From: CAVTQY01 sp963736975
GTDB taxonomy: Bacteria > Pseudomonadota > Alphaproteobacteria > Acetobacterales > Acetobacteraceae
Direction of reading: 5' to 3'
NCBI GenBank assembly: GCA_963736975.1
Contig: CAVTQY010000001.1
Span: 3,906,001 to 3,970,000, forward strand
DNA: 64,000 nucleotides
In this document: positions 55,308 to 63,901 of the stretch, in pieces
Numbering within the stretch: position 1 is the first letter of the stretch
Layout: each line of letters begins with the position of its first letter
The notes under the pieces: model-generated
What the model saw: only the letters and a program-made list of their open reading frames with translations
The model's database searches: none
What the model was told of the DNA's origin: nothing
Position numbers and translations under genes: made by a program

Positions 55308-56867
55308 TCAACCGACAGGAGTGGGCGATGCGTTTATCAGCGCCTGGGTGTAGGCGTGCTCGCGCCCGCTGCCTAGGTCCTCAACCGGCAGCAGGTCCAT
55401 CAGTTCTCCGCCGCGCATCACCGCCAGCCGGTGCGCGATCTGGCGCACAAGGTTCAGGTCATGCGTGATGAACAGGTAGGCCGTCCCGTGCCGCCGCCGC
55501 AGATCAAGCAGCAGATCGATCACCGCCGCCTGCACCGACACGTCGAGCGACGCGGTGATCTCGTCGCATATGACCGCGCGAGGCCTGGCGGCGAACGCGC
55601 GCGCGATCGCGACCCGCTGCTTTTCGCCGCCCGAGAGCTGATGCGGCCAGCGGCGCGCGAAATGAGCGGGCAGCCGCACCTGCTCCAGCAGAGCTGGAAT
55701 CTCGGCCATCGTGCCACCGAACAGCCGCAGGGGCCGGGCCAGGATCTCGCTCACACGATGCCGCGGATTGAGTGACGCGTCAGGGTTCTGGAACACGATT
55801 TGCACCGCCTGGCGATACGATCGGTCCATACGTGCGACCGGCCGCGCATCCAGCCGGATCTCACCGGAATACGCTGCGAGGCCGGTCAGCGCCCGCGCCA
55901 GCGACGACTTGCCGGACCCCGATTCACCGACCACACCAAGAATCTCGCCTCTGCGCAGTTTCAGAGTGATATCACGCGCGCCAAATGTCGCGCGGCGCGC
56001 GAACAACCGCCTCCCGGCGTAATGCACCGAAACACGCGTTGCATTGAGCAGATCGCCCTCCGCCGGTGCATCCGCCACCAGCCGCCGGTCCGGCCGCGGG
56101 ACGGCCTGCACCAGCCGCCGTGTGTAGGGATGCGCCGGCGCGCTGAAGATGCTTGATGCCGGCGCCTGCTCCACGATGCACCCGTGCTCGATCACCGCGA
56201 CCCGATCGGCGACGCGCGAGACCAGCGCGAGATCGTGCGAGATATAAAGGCCGCCAACCCCCGTTTCCCGCCGCAGCCGCGCGAACAGCTCCAGGATGCG
56301 AGCGCCGGTGATCACGTCGAGCGCCGTGGTCGGTTCGTCGAACAGGATAAGCTCCGGATGCGGTGCGAAGGCGGCGGCGATGACCGCGCGCTGTTTCTCG
56401 CCCCCGGAGACCTCATGCGGATAACGGCGCATCATCGCTTCGGGATCGCGCAGCTCCACCCGCCGCAGCCAGGCGATCGCCTCGCGCCACGCCTCGCGCG
56501 GCGTCAGGCCGCGATGGCGCTCGATGACCTCCGCCACCTGCCGACCCAACGTGAGAGTCGGATTCAACGAGGTGGACGGATCCTGGAACGCCATGCCGAT
56601 CCGCCCACCCCGTACCGCCAGCATCGCGCGCCGTGACATCCGCGCGAGATCTTGGCCGTCGAACAGGATTGCGCCGCCCCGCTCCCGCGCATTGGGGGCG
56701 AGCAGGCGCATGATCGCCGTCGCCAGCGTCGTCTTGCCTGATCCGGACTCACCAACCAGGCCGAGCACCTCCCCGTTGGCGACGGACAGCGACACATCTT
56801 CGAGCGCCCGGGACGAACCGAGGGATGTCTCGTAGTCGAGCGTGTAGGCAGCAATTTCAAGCAGCAT
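55308..56867 (-). CDS. Fused dipeptide ABC ATPase (DppD-DppF)
   Basis: A 519-residue protein with two complete ATPase domains. I place the start at ATG 56865-56867 (MLLEIAAYTLDYETSLGSSR). Domain 1 has GLVGESGSGKTTLATAIMR, signature EVSGGEKQRAVIAAAF, Walker B LILFDEPTTALD and switch ISHDLALV. Domain 2 has GVVGESGSGKSSLARALTG, LSGGEKQRVAIARAF, AVICDEITASLD and ITHDLNLV. The PYTRRLVQAVP segment between them is typical of the Dpp/Opp C-terminus. It supplies energy to the permeases at 52275-54036 although it is convergent with them. Confidence 0.93.
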   Translation of the reverse strand: MLLEIAAYTLDYETSLGSSRALEDVSLSVANGEVLGLVGESGSGKTTLATAIMRLLAPNARERGGAILFDGQDLARMSRRAMLAVRGGRIGMAFQDPSTSLNPTLTLGRQVAEVIERHRGLTPREAWREAIAWLRRVELRDPEAMMRRYPHEVSGGEKQRAVIAAAFAPHPELILFDEPTTALDVITGARILELFARLRRETGVGGLYISHDLALVSRVADRVAVIEHGCIVEQAPASSIFSAPAHPYTRRLVQAVPRPDRRLVADAPAEGDLLNATRVSVHYAGRRLFARRATFGARDITLKLRRGEILGVVGESGSGKSSLARALTGLAAYSGEIRLDARPVARMDRSYRQAVQIVFQNPDASLNPRHRVSEILARPLRLFGGTMAEIPALLEQVRLPAHFARRWPHQLSGGEKQRVAIARAFAARPRAVICDEITASLDVSVQAAVIDLLLDLRRRHGTAYLFITHDLNLVRQIAHRLAVMRGGELMDLLPVEDLGSGREHAYTQALINASPTPVG

Positions 56868-57200
56868 CGTTGGAACTCGCGCCTGAATGTGTATGCGGAA
56901 TGTCGGTTGCTGGCCAGGCGTGGCACGTGCAGATGCCTGTCCCGCGCGGACGGATCGGCAGGCATTTGCCTGGCCGTCACGCCCGTTCCGACGAAATGCT
57001 TCGACCACCAAGCATCGACTTGATCGTGCGTTTCTCAAGATAAGCCAAATGGCACGCGCGGCCCGAAAGTGGCCAAATGTCGATTCCGAGGTGATGAACT
57101 CGAGCGTGCCATCGACAGCTGCGGGCTGAGAGCGCCATTGTTCCGGATGAAGTCCCGGCGACTGTCTTGCCGCGCGGCTAGGAGCACATCGCGCTAGTCG
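56868..57200. other. Intergenic stretch upstream of ABC ATPase
   Basis: 333 bases. The ATPase frame stays open upstream to 57038 but shows no conserved sequence there. It should hold the promoter of the minus-strand ATPase-M20 operon. Confidence 0.4.
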
Positions 57201-57249
57201 GTGATTACGTTTGGTCCAAGGTCACCCCGGACTCGGCTTCGCGCCCGAT

Positions 57250-57539
57250 TTCGAGCAAATCGTGCGGTGACCCCGCTCACGCCGGAGCTTCGCGCCCAAT
57301 ATCATCTCAACGAGCAGCAACAGGGTGTGGTAATCACCGGCGTCGGGATCGGCAGCGCAGCCGCGAACAGCAAGATCAATGCGGGAGCGGTGATCGTCCA
57401 AGTACGTGACACGCCGGTGACGTCGCCTGGCGACGTGCTGAAGGCCGTGGCCAGTGAACGCAACGGCAATCTTACGGGGGTTCCGATGCTGGTTTTAGAA
57501 CCGTCAGGCCTGCGCTGGCTGTCGCTGCCGTTCAGCTGA
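57250..57539 (+). pseudogene. DegP/HtrA C-terminal PDZ remnant
   Basis: LTPELRAQYHLNEQQQGVV, ITGVGIGSAAANSKINAGAV and VQVRDTPVTSPGDVLKAVAS, ending PSGLRWLSLPFS, form the second PDZ domain of a Do-type periplasmic protease. The protease domain and first PDZ are absent and no start site is visible. A relic. Confidence 0.8.
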
Positions 57540-57718
57540 GCCAATTTGCCGGCCAAGGTAACAGAGTCGAAGACGCAACGATGTTACGCGCCTGAGTTTC
57601 GTCGCCAAATGGTCGAGTTGGTGTAGGCCGGGTGCTCGCCGGAGGAACTGGCGCGCGAGTTTGCTGAACGGCAATCTGCAATCACCTCCTTGATATATAC
57701 CCCACCGAAGCGCGCCGG

Positions 57719-57808
57719 TGAGACACTTTTGGCGTCTCGTTAGGGTGGATTTTCGGGGCTTGAGACGACTCGGGATCAGAGTTTAGGGGCTAACGAGACA
57801 CATTTGTC
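57719..57808. repeat. Repeat cluster upstream of resolvase, res-like
   Basis: GTCTCGTTAG (57734-57743) is inverted as CTAACGAGAC (57790-57799). A direct repeat GAGACACTTTTGGC (from about 57719) and GAGACACATTTGTC (from about 57795) overlaps the pair. Such arrays directly upstream of a small serine recombinase are typical of its own recombination site. Binding is not demonstrated. Confidence 0.45.
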
Positions 57809-57834
57809 TGCCTGCCTTACCCCGGCCGCTTCGG

Positions 57835-58407
57835 ATGCCCCTTTACGGTTACGCCCGCGTCAGCACGATCGACCAGGACCTCGCGTTGCAGCGCGCGGCA
57901 CTGAAGATCGCCGGCTGCGATGTCATCCGCGCCGAGAAGACCTCCGGCACGCGTCGCGACGGACGGACAGAATTGCAGGTCTTGCTCGACTTCCTGCGCC
58001 GCGGCGACACCCTGGTGGTCACCCGCATCGATCGCCTCGCCCGGTCATTGAAAGACCTGCAGGACATCGTGCACGAGCTGAAGGAAAAGGGCGTCAAGCT
58101 GAAGGCCACGGAACAGCCGATCGATACCGCGACCGCCGGCAAGGCATTCCTCGATATGCTCGGGGTGTTCGCCGAGTTCGAGACCAATCTCCGTCGCGAG
58201 CGTCAACTTGAAGGCATCGCCGCCGCCAAGGCGCGCGGCGTGTACAAGGGGCGCAAGCCGAATATCGATGTCGTGGAGGTGCAACGGTTGAGCAAGAAGG
58301 AGAAACTCGGTGCGACGGCGATCGCCCGCCGTCTCGGTATTGGCCGTGCATCGGTTTATCGCGTGCTCGGCAGGTCCGAACAGCTGTCCCATGCCGCGGA
58401 GCGCTGA
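57835..58407 (+). CDS. Serine resolvase/invertase
   Basis: A 190-residue Tn3/Hin-type recombinase. MPLYGYARVSTIDQDLALQR holds the catalytic Ser at about position 10, and LVVTRIDRLARSLKDLQDIV and FAEFETNLRRERQLEGIAAA are core motifs. A C-terminal helix-turn-helix (GATAIARRLGIGRASVYRVL) follows. Full length. Its stop overlaps the start of an HNH-like gene, so the two are coupled. Likely from a plasmid or transposon. Confidence 0.92.
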   Translation: MPLYGYARVSTIDQDLALQRAALKIAGCDVIRAEKTSGTRRDGRTELQVLLDFLRRGDTLVVTRIDRLARSLKDLQDIVHELKEKGVKLKATEQPIDTATAGKAFLDMLGVFAEFETNLRRERQLEGIAAAKARGVYKGRKPNIDVVEVQRLSKKEKLGATAIARRLGIGRASVYRVLGRSEQLSHAAER

Positions 58408-58967
58408 TGCCGATCCGTCGCGAGCTGCGTAGTCTCTATCCGCCGCACTGGAAGGAACTCAGCCGGCGTGTGCGGTTCGATCGTGCCCGCGGCCGGTGCG
58501 AGGCCTGCGGCCGGCCGCACGCCACGCTGATCCGCTGCCTGCCCGACGGGCGATGGTTGGATCCCGTCCAGCAGACCTGGCGCGACCGCCGCGGCCGGCG
58601 CACTCGCTGGCCGGACCTGTTGGCGCTGATTCCGGAACGCACCACGCGCGTCATTCTCGCTGCGGCGCATCTGGATCATGATCCGACCAACAATCGATGG
58701 CGCAATCTGAAGAGCCTCTGCCAGCGCTGCCATATGTTGCATGACCGGCCGTATCACCTGGCACAGCGCTGGATCACCTACCGGCGCCGCTACGCCGCCG
58801 GCGATCTGTTTCTCGGATTGTATTGGCCGTCAGGCACCCACGAGAGCGCGATGAAGATCGTTCAGGATGACTTGAACGCGGTGTCTCCACTTGAGATCAT
58901 GCGGGCTCCCAAAAATCGTGCCGCAGACTGCGACATCAGGAGCGAAGGCGGTTCAACGCCTGCCTGA
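58407..58967 (+). CDS. HNH endonuclease-like protein
   Basis: A 186-residue protein coupled to the resolvase (TGATG overlap). Zinc Cys pairs are in GRCEACGRPH and LCQRCHMLHDRPYH. Between them AAHLDHDPTNNRWRNLKSL gives the His-Asp-His and Asn expected of an HNH nuclease. The N-terminus MPIRRELRSLYPPHWKELSR is basic. The C-terminal tail after about residue 155 looks non-native and may be read-through at a junction. The role with the resolvase is unknown. Confidence 0.8.
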   Translation: MPIRRELRSLYPPHWKELSRRVRFDRARGRCEACGRPHATLIRCLPDGRWLDPVQQTWRDRRGRRTRWPDLLALIPERTTRVILAAAHLDHDPTNNRWRNLKSLCQRCHMLHDRPYHLAQRWITYRRRYAAGDLFLGLYWPSGTHESAMKIVQDDLNAVSPLEIMRAPKNRAADCDIRSEGGSTPA

Positions 58968-59349
58968 TGTGTCCAAGCCCTACCAGCAAGAGGAGCTTGC
59001 GCGCATCACGATCCATTGTCAATACCGATCGAGCTTTCCTCGGAAGTGCCGACTGAATTTTCCTCACTTCGTTGAATGATCAATTTGAGTTGGCGGTGCC
59101 ACGGTGCTCGGAGTCGTCAAGGGACGCGCGCCATGGGCGCGCGCCGCAAGCGGTTTCATCCCTTGACGGCTCCTGCGCGCCGCTGCCCTGGAAAGCTTGT
59201 CGGGACGAAGGGCGTCTCGACATTCGACCTGCCTCCGGCGGGTCGAACGAAGGGCTGTATTAAGCTTGCGGTTGAGTTTCGCGGTGCTTAGGCGGGCGAC
59301 CACGGCGGCGTGGTGCGTCGCCGGCCTGACCGGATGGTGGCTTGGGGCG
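58968..59349. other. Palindrome-rich non-coding stretch
   Basis: 382 bases without a gene. It contains the stem-loop at 59116-59167 and a second palindrome, TTCGACCTGCC and GGCGGGTCGAA, near 59224-59248. It looks like a junction between the resolvase region and the decayed sugar operon. Confidence 0.45.
59116..59167. repeat. 52-bp composite stem-loop
   Basis: GTCAAGGGA at 59116 pairs with TCCCTTGAC at 59159-59167. Inside is the palindrome GCGCGCCATGGGCGCGC followed by CGCAAGCGG. Such a nested structure is typical of REP-like elements or a strong attenuator. Confidence 0.5.
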
Positions 59350-59840
59350 CATTACCTCTGGCATGTACGAGTTCAACGTTATGCGCGGCGTGCTGGGCGA
59401 GCCCGACCAGCTCGACTTCGCGGATATCACCGACAACAGCCTGACAGCAGGTACTGCGCTTCGGGCCAAGCAAATGCGTGCTGAACTGGGTCGATCTTCC
59501 TGGTATTACGCGCTACGCGATGGAGTTCGCGTTCTTCGCGCCGGACTTGCGCTTGACGCTCGGGTTTCCGTCACCATTCCTGCGCAGCGCGCCGACAATG
59601 CTGATCCGTGAAGGCGGAGAGATCGGCACCGCGCGATCCTGGCAAACCGAGGAAATCACCTCCTACGAGGAAAGTTTCCTGCAGGAGCTGATCCATTTCT
59701 ACGACTGCGTGACGGAAGGAAAGACCCCGACAACCTCCGCCGAGGATGCGCTGCACGACGTCGCACTATGCCAATCGGTGATCGACGTGCATCGCCGGCG
59801 CGTCGGCCGGGCGCGGCCAACGGACATCGCGGCCGGCTGA
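59350..59840 (+). pseudogene. Gfo/Idh/MocA oxidoreductase C-terminal remnant
   Basis: The first frame reads SGMYEFNVMRGVLGEPDQLD and ADITDNSLTA. The second continues CVLNWVDLPGITRYAMEFAF, TMLIREGGEIGTARSWQTEE and AEDALHDVALCQSVIDVHRR to the stop. Removing one G from GCAGGTACTG at 59450-59454 restores the frame through VLRFGPSKCVLNW. The N-terminal NAD-binding domain is missing. The next gene begins at the TGATG overlap, so this was the first gene of an operon. Confidence 0.75.
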
Positions 59841-60775
59841 TGGCGGTATTCCGGCTGGGACTGATCGGGGCCGGACGTATGGGACGCACCCATATCCGCG
59901 CGTTAGCAAACAGCGACCGCGTCCGGATCACCGCGGCAGCCGAATCGTCAGCGCAGCAGCGGCAACAGCTTTCCGGCTGCGCCATCCCCGCATATGCGAG
60001 CGTCGACGCGATGCTCGATGCAGGCGGGCTCGACGGCGTCCTGATCGCAGCCCCCACGCATTTGCACCTGGAACTGTTTCGGCATGTTCTGTCGCACGGA
60101 GTGCCGGTACCTGTGCGAAAAACCCTGTCGCGCCAGCCCAGCCGAGGCAATCGAGGCTGCGGCACTCGCCGACAGGTCAGGTCTCGCGCTGCAGATCGCC
60201 TATTGGCGCCGCTTCGTCCCCGCGCTGTGCGCATTGCGTTCGCGCATCGCGGACGGGGTGCTCGGCGATATTTACCTGGCCACCTGTTACCAATGGGACG
60301 GTGAGCCCCCATCGGCCTCCTTCCGCGCAATAGCGGCGGCATTTTTGTCGATATGGGCGTCCATGAATTCGATCAGCTGCGCTGGCTGACCGACCAGGAC
60401 ATCACCGGGACCTCCGCCGTCGCGGCACAAGTGGCGACGGAACCGCCCGTTCCCGGCGATGCGGAAAGCACGCAGGTCCTGTGCCGCTTCTCGCGCGGCA
60501 GCGCGGGCTTCGTCTCGCTGGGCCGCCGCTATCCCGCGGGCGATGTTTGTTGGGCAGAGGTTTTCGGCACGCGCAACGCCGAGACATGCCGGTTCCTGTG
60601 GCCGCCCGACGCCGAGAGTGCCTTCCTGGATGCGCTTCGGCTGCAGGCGGAAAGTTTCGCTGGTTACGCCGGTGGCGGACCGCGCGAAGGCGCATCGGCA
60701 GCAGACGCGGTTGCCGCGCTCGTGGCGGCCCGATCGGCGTCGCAAACACTCAGCGCTTCAGTGGAGAAGTCATGA
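59840..60775 (+). pseudogene. Gfo/Idh/MocA oxidoreductase, two frameshifts
   Basis: ATG 59840 starts MAVFRLGLIGAGRMGRTHIR with the NAD loop GAGRMG. After SHGVPV an extra C in CCGGTACCTG (60106-60111) shifts the frame; the true reading is LCEKP, carrying the conserved catalytic-region Lys. It continues with AEAIEAAALADRSGLALQIA and YWRRFVPALCALRSRIADGV. A missing base near 60328 gives the second shift, after which MGVHEFDQLRWLTDQDITGT runs to 60775. The protein would otherwise be complete, about 311 residues. Sugar or inositol dehydrogenase-like. Confidence 0.8.
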
Positions 60776-61680
60776 CGGTTCGAATCGGCATCAACCCCAT
60801 CACCTGGACCAATGACGACGTGCCGGAGCTCGGTGGTGACATCCCGCTGGAGACGTGCCTGTCAGAAGCAAGTCAGGCCGGTTACGCCGGTATCGAGATG
60901 GGCGGCAAGTTCCCGCGTGACGCGGCAGAGCTGGGGCCGTTGCTGGCCAGGCACGGGCTGCAGCTGATCTCTGGCTGGTACGACGGACGGATGCTGGATC
61001 GCGATGTCGACACGGAATTCGACGCCGTGTTGCCGCATCTGACGCTGTTGCGCGATTTGGGCTGCAAAGTGGTGGTCTACGCCGACACATCGCGCGGGCG
61101 GCATGACGGGATTTTCCAGCCATCCTCACAGCGGCCGACTCTGGCCGATGAAGACTGGGCTTCCTACGGGCACAAGCTGACCGCACTCGCCGATCGGATG
61201 CGCGCCTTCGGCGTAGGCATGGCGTTTCACCATCACATGGGGACGATCGTTCAGACCGATCGAGAGATCGACGCGCTCATGCGCAATACAGGCGAATCCG
61301 TCGGGCTGCTGTACGACACGGGCCACTGCCTGTTCGCGCGGGGTAATCCGGCTTCACTGCTGGTGCGGCACATGCGGCGAGTAGTCCACGTCCATTGCAA
61401 GGATGCGCGACGGACGATCCTGGAAAACTCGATCCGCAACGATGCCAGCTTCATGGGCGCAGTCATGCAAGGGATCTTCACCGTCCCCGGAGACGGTTGC
61501 ATCTCCTACCTTCCCCTGCTCCGCCAGTTGCACGACCATGGGTACGAAGGATGGCTGGTGGTGGAGGCAGAGCAGGACCCCAGAAAAGCGGAACCGGCGC
61601 GCTATGCACGGATGGGGTACGAGTATCTGGCAGCCACCGCGGCGGAAGCCGGCTTCGACATCGCGGAACCCAAACCGTGA
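60772..61680 (+). CDS. IolE-like inosose dehydratase/sugar isomerase
   Basis: A 302-residue TIM-barrel protein of the xylose isomerase-like/IolE family. It starts at ATG 60772 (TVRIGINPITWTNDDVPELG), overlapping the previous stop (ATGA). Metal-site regions include SVGLLYDTGHCLFARG, VVHVHCKDARR, AFHHHMGTIVQT and GWLVVEAEQDPRKAEP. In inositol breakdown IolE dehydrates 2-keto-myo-inositol; here flanking Gfo/Idh genes are consistent with oxidation of a cyclitol or sugar. Intact, between two oxidoreductase genes. Confidence 0.85.
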   Translation: MTVRIGINPITWTNDDVPELGGDIPLETCLSEASQAGYAGIEMGGKFPRDAAELGPLLARHGLQLISGWYDGRMLDRDVDTEFDAVLPHLTLLRDLGCKVVVYADTSRGRHDGIFQPSSQRPTLADEDWASYGHKLTALADRMRAFGVGMAFHHHMGTIVQTDREIDALMRNTGESVGLLYDTGHCLFARGNPASLLVRHMRRVVHVHCKDARRTILENSIRNDASFMGAVMQGIFTVPGDGCISYLPLLRQLHDHGYEGWLVVEAEQDPRKAEPARYARMGYEYLAATAAEAGFDIAEPKP

Positions 61681-62804
61681 TAGCTCCTAAGCCTCGTGTC
61701 GCGATCATCGGCACCGGCGGCATCGCGCATGTGCATGTGCGCCTGATTCGCGAGCTGGGCGGGGAACTGGTCGGGGTCTGCGGACGCGCGCTCGCCGGCG
61801 CCGGCGCCTTCGGCCATGCACCGCCATTCGATGATCCGGCCCGCATGCTGCAGGAAACGAAGCCGGAGATCGTGCATGTCTGCTCCCCGCATCACCTGCA
61901 CGCCGAACATAGCATCACGGCGCTTGAAGCTGGCGCGCACGTTCTCTGCGAAAAGCCGATGGCGACGCGGATCGAGGATGCCGAACGGATGATCGCAGCC
62001 GCTAAACAAGCGGGACGAATAGGAGCGGTCGCATATACGTATCGTGGCTACCCGCTGATCGAGGTGCTGCGGGCCAAAGTCGCGGTGGGCGCATTCGGGC
62101 AAATCCGCCGAGCCGGCGGCGCGTATCTGTCGCAAGACGTGTTCGCGGCGGACAAGTATGTGTGGATGTTCTCGCCCGATACGACAGGACATTCCTATGC
62201 GCTGATGGATCTGGGGATCCACTGGCTGGATCTGATCGAGTTCGTCTCCGGGCAGAAGATCACCGAAATCGCTGCGCAATTCTCCACCCACCAGCCGGAT
62301 CGGATCTGGCGCGGGCAGGCTGGCGAAGGCGCCGAACCACCCGGCTCGCGCAAGGCGGATGGCGGCATCCGGGTCCGGCATGGGCTGGAAGAACAGGCGG
62401 ATCTGCTGATCCGGCTCAGCGGCGGCGCGGCCGGATGCGTGACCGTCAGCGGCGTCTCGCCCGGGCACCCGAACACGATCATCGTGTCACTGGACGGGTC
62501 CCAGGCTGGTGCCGACTGGAACCAGCAGGACCCGAATATCTGGATCGAGCGGAAACCCGGCGGCAACACCATCCATCAGCGTTCGCCCGACGCGCTCCCG
62601 GAGCCGCTGTCCTGGATGTCGAGCCTTCCCGCCGGCCATGCCGAGGGCTACGTGGATGCATTCCGCAACGTCGTCCGCCAGGCTTGGTCGGCGATGCGCG
62701 GCGCGGACGGTAACTATCCGACTTTCCTCGACGGCCTGCGCGGCCTGCAGCTTATCGAGGCGGCAGTACAAAGCGCCAGGACGCATTGTTCGGTAAAAGT
62801 CTGA
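61677..62804 (+). CDS. Gfo/Idh/MocA-family oxidoreductase
   Basis: A 375-residue NAD(P)-dependent dehydrogenase, starting at GTG 61677 and overlapping the iolE-like stop (GTGA). The cofactor loop is VAIIGTGGIAHVHVRLIREL, the conserved ALEAGAHVLCEKPMATRIED holds the catalytic Lys, and MDLGIHWLDLIEFVSGQKI holds the substrate-region His. The C-terminal domain is complete. The only undamaged oxidoreductase of the three in this operon. Confidence 0.9.
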   Translation: MIAPKPRVAIIGTGGIAHVHVRLIRELGGELVGVCGRALAGAGAFGHAPPFDDPARMLQETKPEIVHVCSPHHLHAEHSITALEAGAHVLCEKPMATRIEDAERMIAAAKQAGRIGAVAYTYRGYPLIEVLRAKVAVGAFGQIRRAGGAYLSQDVFAADKYVWMFSPDTTGHSYALMDLGIHWLDLIEFVSGQKITEIAAQFSTHQPDRIWRGQAGEGAEPPGSRKADGGIRVRHGLEEQADLLIRLSGGAAGCVTVSGVSPGHPNTIIVSLDGSQAGADWNQQDPNIWIERKPGGNTIHQRSPDALPEPLSWMSSLPAGHAEGYVDAFRNVVRQAWSAMRGADGNYPTFLDGLRGLQLIEAAVQSARTHCSVKV

Positions 62805-62825
62805 CGCGATCACGGGAGGATAAGA

Positions 62826-63530
62826 ATGAAATCACGCTTCTTGGGCAGCGTCGCGGCGATGCTGCTTGTGTGCGGGGCGGCACACGCGGCCGGCACTCTG
62901 CGCGTCCGCATGCAGGACGATCCCGATGACCTGGACCCCGCGCGCGGCGGCACCTTTGCCGGCCGCATCATGTTCGCCAGCCTGTGCGATAAAGCTGATC
63001 GATCTCAACGCCAAGCTGGACTTCGTGCCGCAGCTCGCAACCAGTTGGTCCTGGTCCAGTGACTCGCGCGCCCTGACGCTGAAGCTGTGGGAGGGAGTTC
63101 CAGGAGAATGAGCCGTTCGACGCGAATGCGGTGAAAGCCAACCTCGAGCGCTAACAGACCGCGCCCTACAGCGCCCGCAAATCCGAGCTGAAGCCGGTCA
63201 CAGCCATAGAAGTCGTCGATCCGATGATAGTGCGCCTGGTCTTGTCCGCGCCCTATGCGCCCCTGATCGCGGTGCTGTCGGATCGTGCCGGGATGATGGA
63301 GGCACCCAAAGTCTTGCAGCAGCTCGGCGAGAACTTCTTCACCCATCCGGTCTGCGCCGGATCATTCAGCTTCGTGGAACGCGTGCCGCAAGACCACATC
63401 ACGCTGGAGAGGTTCCCCGGCTTGGAACGCTGGGGTCATCCATCTGGACAGGATCGTGTTTCACCCGATTCCGGATTCCAGCGTTCGGCTGCTGGACCTC
63501 AAGAGTGCGTATGCGGGGGGGCACGATGGA
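62826..63530 (+). pseudogene. Peptide/sugar ABC binding protein remnant
   Basis: ATG 62826 starts a signal peptide (KSRFLGSVAAMLLVCGAAHA) and the SBP_bac_5 N-terminus (GTLRVRMQDDPDDLDPARGG). An extra A near 62993 shifts the frame; LIDLNAKLDFVPQLATSWSW and SSDSRALTLKLWEGV follow. A further break near 63100 leads to TVRLVL-type sequence (VRLVLSAPYAPLIAVLSDRA) and ENFFTHPVCAGSFSFVERVP. After about 63430 similarity fades, and the C-terminal two thirds is absent. Last gene of the sugar operon. Confidence 0.8.
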
Positions 63531-63540
63531 GCACTGACAC

Positions 63541-63567
63541 AGAGCACCAAGGTCCCCCTGGTGCTCT
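63541..63567. terminator. 9-bp perfect hairpin
   Basis: AGAGCACCA and TGGTGCTCT form a nine-pair stem with a nine-base loop just after the binding-protein remnant. No T-run follows on the plus strand, so intrinsic termination would be weak. Confidence 0.4.
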
Positions 63568-63645
63568 AACAGTGCGAGATTCGTCTCCTATGAGCGACCA
63601 ATCCTATGGCTTTAGCGAAGAAATTCTCGAACCTTCTCCGTCAAA

Positions 63646-63901
63646 TCAGTCCTGCCACGGATTACGATAATTCGGATCTTGCTGCTGCCAACTCTTGACA
63701 TAGTCTTGTTGGTTCTGCATTGCTTTCTGGCTCATTTGGTGCTTGTTCCATTCATGTCCAGCAATGCACCCCCCGATGGCCCCGAGCACGCCATGACCCG
63801 TGACCGAGATTGGCTTCCCATTGTCCAGAAATACTTTCATCCGCCATCGCTAGCATGGGCGTGAACGCGATGACGGCGGCGAGAAGTGCACGGCGATGCA
63901 T
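63646..63901 (-). pseudogene. Small exported protein, frameshifted
   Basis: ATG 63899-63901 follows AGGAG and opens a clear signal peptide, MHRRALLAAVIAFTPMLAMA. The frame then continues briefly (DESISGQWEANLGHG) and stops. A frame one base away continues VTGHGVLGAIGGCIAGHEWN and KHQMSQKAMQNQQDYVKSWQ, with Gly-zipper-like spacing, to the stop at 63646. One net extra base separates them. I cannot tell which side of the signal junction carries the error. Function unknown. Confidence 0.5.

Noticed and set aside
53951..55468. A 505-residue plus-strand open frame across dppC and the M20 gene
   Set aside because: It is antisense to the M20 enzyme, whose metal motifs are clear, and it has no recognisable domain of its own.
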